53,062 bases of DNA from Chitinophaga pinensis. GTDB taxonomy: Bacteria > Bacteroidota > Bacteroidia > Flavobacteriales_D > Crocinitomicaceae. Shown here in pieces: positions 52,320-53,062 of this stretch (the first letter of the stretch is position 1; every line of letters starts with the position of its first letter). The notes below the pieces were generated by a model that was not told the origin of the DNA, did no database searches, and saw only the letters and a list, made by a program, of their open reading frames with translations. The position numbers were made by a program, and so were the translations under genes. Where the stretch lies: positions 1 to 53,062 of the forward strand of contig CAMCYF010000016.1 in the NCBI GenBank assembly GCA_945883825.1, in the 5' to 3' direction.

Positions 52320-53062
52320 ATGAAAGAAAAAGAAAAGACAAGAATCAATAAATACTTAAGTGAAATTGGCTATTGTTCTCGTCGAGCAGCAGATAAATTA
52401 ATTGAAGAAAAGCGCGTTTTTGTAAATGGTTTAATTCCCGAAATGGGTACCAAAGTTTCTGATTCTGATGAGATTGTTGTTGATGGTGTAAGAATTCAAA
52501 AAACGGATGTAAAACCTATTTATATTGCATTTAACAAGCCAATAGGTATCGTTTGCACAACTGATACAGGAGTTGAAAAAGATAATATTATCGACTACAT
52601 TAATTTTCCTTCGCGCATCTTTCCAATTGGACGCTTGGATAAAAACAGTCACGGCCTTATTTTTCTTACCAATGATGGCGATATCGTTAATAAAATTTTA
52701 CGAGCGAGTAATAACCATGAAAAAGAGTATGTGGTGCGCGTAAATCGACCTGTAACCTCTGAATTCATTCACAGAATATCAAATGGTGTTCCAATTTTAG
52801 AGACAACAACGAATAAATGTGCTGTTCAACAAACAGGAAAGGATGAATTTAAGATCATTTTAACGCAAGGTTTAAATCGGCAAATTCGAAGAATGTGTGA
52901 GTTTCTAGATTACCGTGTTGTATCGCTTAAAAGGATTCGAATTATGAATATTAACTTAGACATACCGCTGGGGAAATGGCGCTACTTTTCTTCAGATGAA
53001 TTACAAGAGCTTAATCGCTTGGTTGAAACTTCAGTTAAAACATACAAAGAGGAAATAGATTC
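52320..53062 (+). CDS. rluF: 23S rRNA pseudouridine synthase, RluF-type (3' end outside window)
   Basis: The frame opens at ATG 52320 and is still open at the window end (about 247 residues seen). An N-terminal S4 domain (TRINKYLSEIGYCSRRAADKLI...VNG) precedes the RsuA/RluB/E/F catalytic domain with GRLDKNSHGLIFLTNDG (catalytic Asp in RLD) and GLNRQIRRMCEFLDYRVVSLKRIRI. The layout fits RluF, which modifies U2604 of 23S rRNA. Upstream TACCTTTA is a near-match to the -7 element. Confidence 0.9.
   Translation, partial: MKEKEKTRINKYLSEIGYCSRRAADKLIEEKRVFVNGLIPEMGTKVSDSDEIVVDGVRIQKTDVKPIYIAFNKPIGIVCTTDTGVEKDNIIDYINFPSRIFPIGRLDKNSHGLIFLTNDGDIVNKILRASNNHEKEYVVRVNRPVTSEFIHRISNGVPILETTTNKCAVQQTGKDEFKIILTQGLNRQIRRMCEFLDYRVVSLKRIRIMNINLDIPLGKWRYFSSDELQELNRLVETSVKTYKEEID

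Noticed and set aside
1..53062. CRISPR array, tRNA, rRNA, prophage or defence island
   Set aside because: No regularly spaced repeats, cloverleaf or rRNA sequence, phage structural genes or known defence genes were found on either strand by reading.

Overview
This window looks like ordinary chromosome of an AT-rich member of the Bacteroidota, most likely order Flavobacteriales. A Crocinitomicaceae- or Cryomorphaceae-like relative is a guess only. The signs are four secreted proteins with C-terminal type IX secretion (T9SS) sorting domains, SprB-like repeats, a LysM/periplasmic-binding fusion next to guaA, an IcmF-type fused B12 mutase, and Bacteroidetes-style -7 promoter elements (TAnnTTTG) a few bases upstream of many start codons, with little Shine-Dalgarno signal. 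I see no rRNA, tRNA, CRISPR array, prophage or integrative element. The only mobile-element trace is a decayed IS30-type transposase near 38.5-38.9 kb.

Layout. 1-4 kb: two T9SS cargo proteins; the first is cut by the window edge and carries a tandem repeat plus cohesin-like and dockerin-like modules. 4-8 kb: polyphosphate kinase, converging on a glycosyltransferase/LpxH-like phosphoesterase pair. 8.4-11 kb: a VWA protein with a MoxR/ChlI-like AAA+ ATPase. 11-15.7 kb: DEAD-box helicase, GH20 hexosaminidase and a sterol-desaturase-family membrane protein. 15.8-20 kb: IcmF-type acyl-CoA mutase with a TPR protein and a small unknown. 20-23.5 kb: cysteine-cluster protein, stomatin-like protein, second DEAD-box helicase, chalcone-isomerase-like secreted protein. 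23.5-26.4 kb: a large FG-GAP/SprB-repeat T9SS protein. 26.5-29 kb: cystathionine beta-synthase, a BtuF-like metal-receptor protein and a DCC thiol oxidoreductase. 29-33.7 kb: operon secA - DUF2520 - kdsC. 33.8-38 kb: guaA - LysM/PBP1 - hemF, converging on an OsmC protein. 39-41.5 kb: an uncharacterised polytopic membrane protein overlapping a DUF2891 gene. 41.5-44.7 kb: tandem POT peptide transporters. 44.8-46.8 kb: Omp28-like T9SS protein. 46.9-48.6 kb: efp and gcvT. 48.6-50.9 kb: an NrtR-like Nudix regulator divergent from a BadF/GlcNAc-kinase-like gene with a palindrome between them. 50.9-53 kb: FkbM methyltransferase, lipoprotein, and an rluF-type pseudouridine synthase cut by the window end.

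How it fits together. Most genes are housekeeping: translocation, purine, haem, LPS/Kdo, translation, one-carbon metabolism. Around them sits a surface/secretome layer (T9SS cargo, lipoproteins, peptide and amino-sugar use). All eight convergent gene pairs end within -4 to +10 bases of each other, and at two of them a palindrome spans both stop codons. The best candidates for something undescribed are the cohesin/dockerin-like T9SS pair, the His-rich membrane protein + DUF2891 operon, and the degenerate-Nudix regulator with its candidate operator. None is proven by sequence alone.
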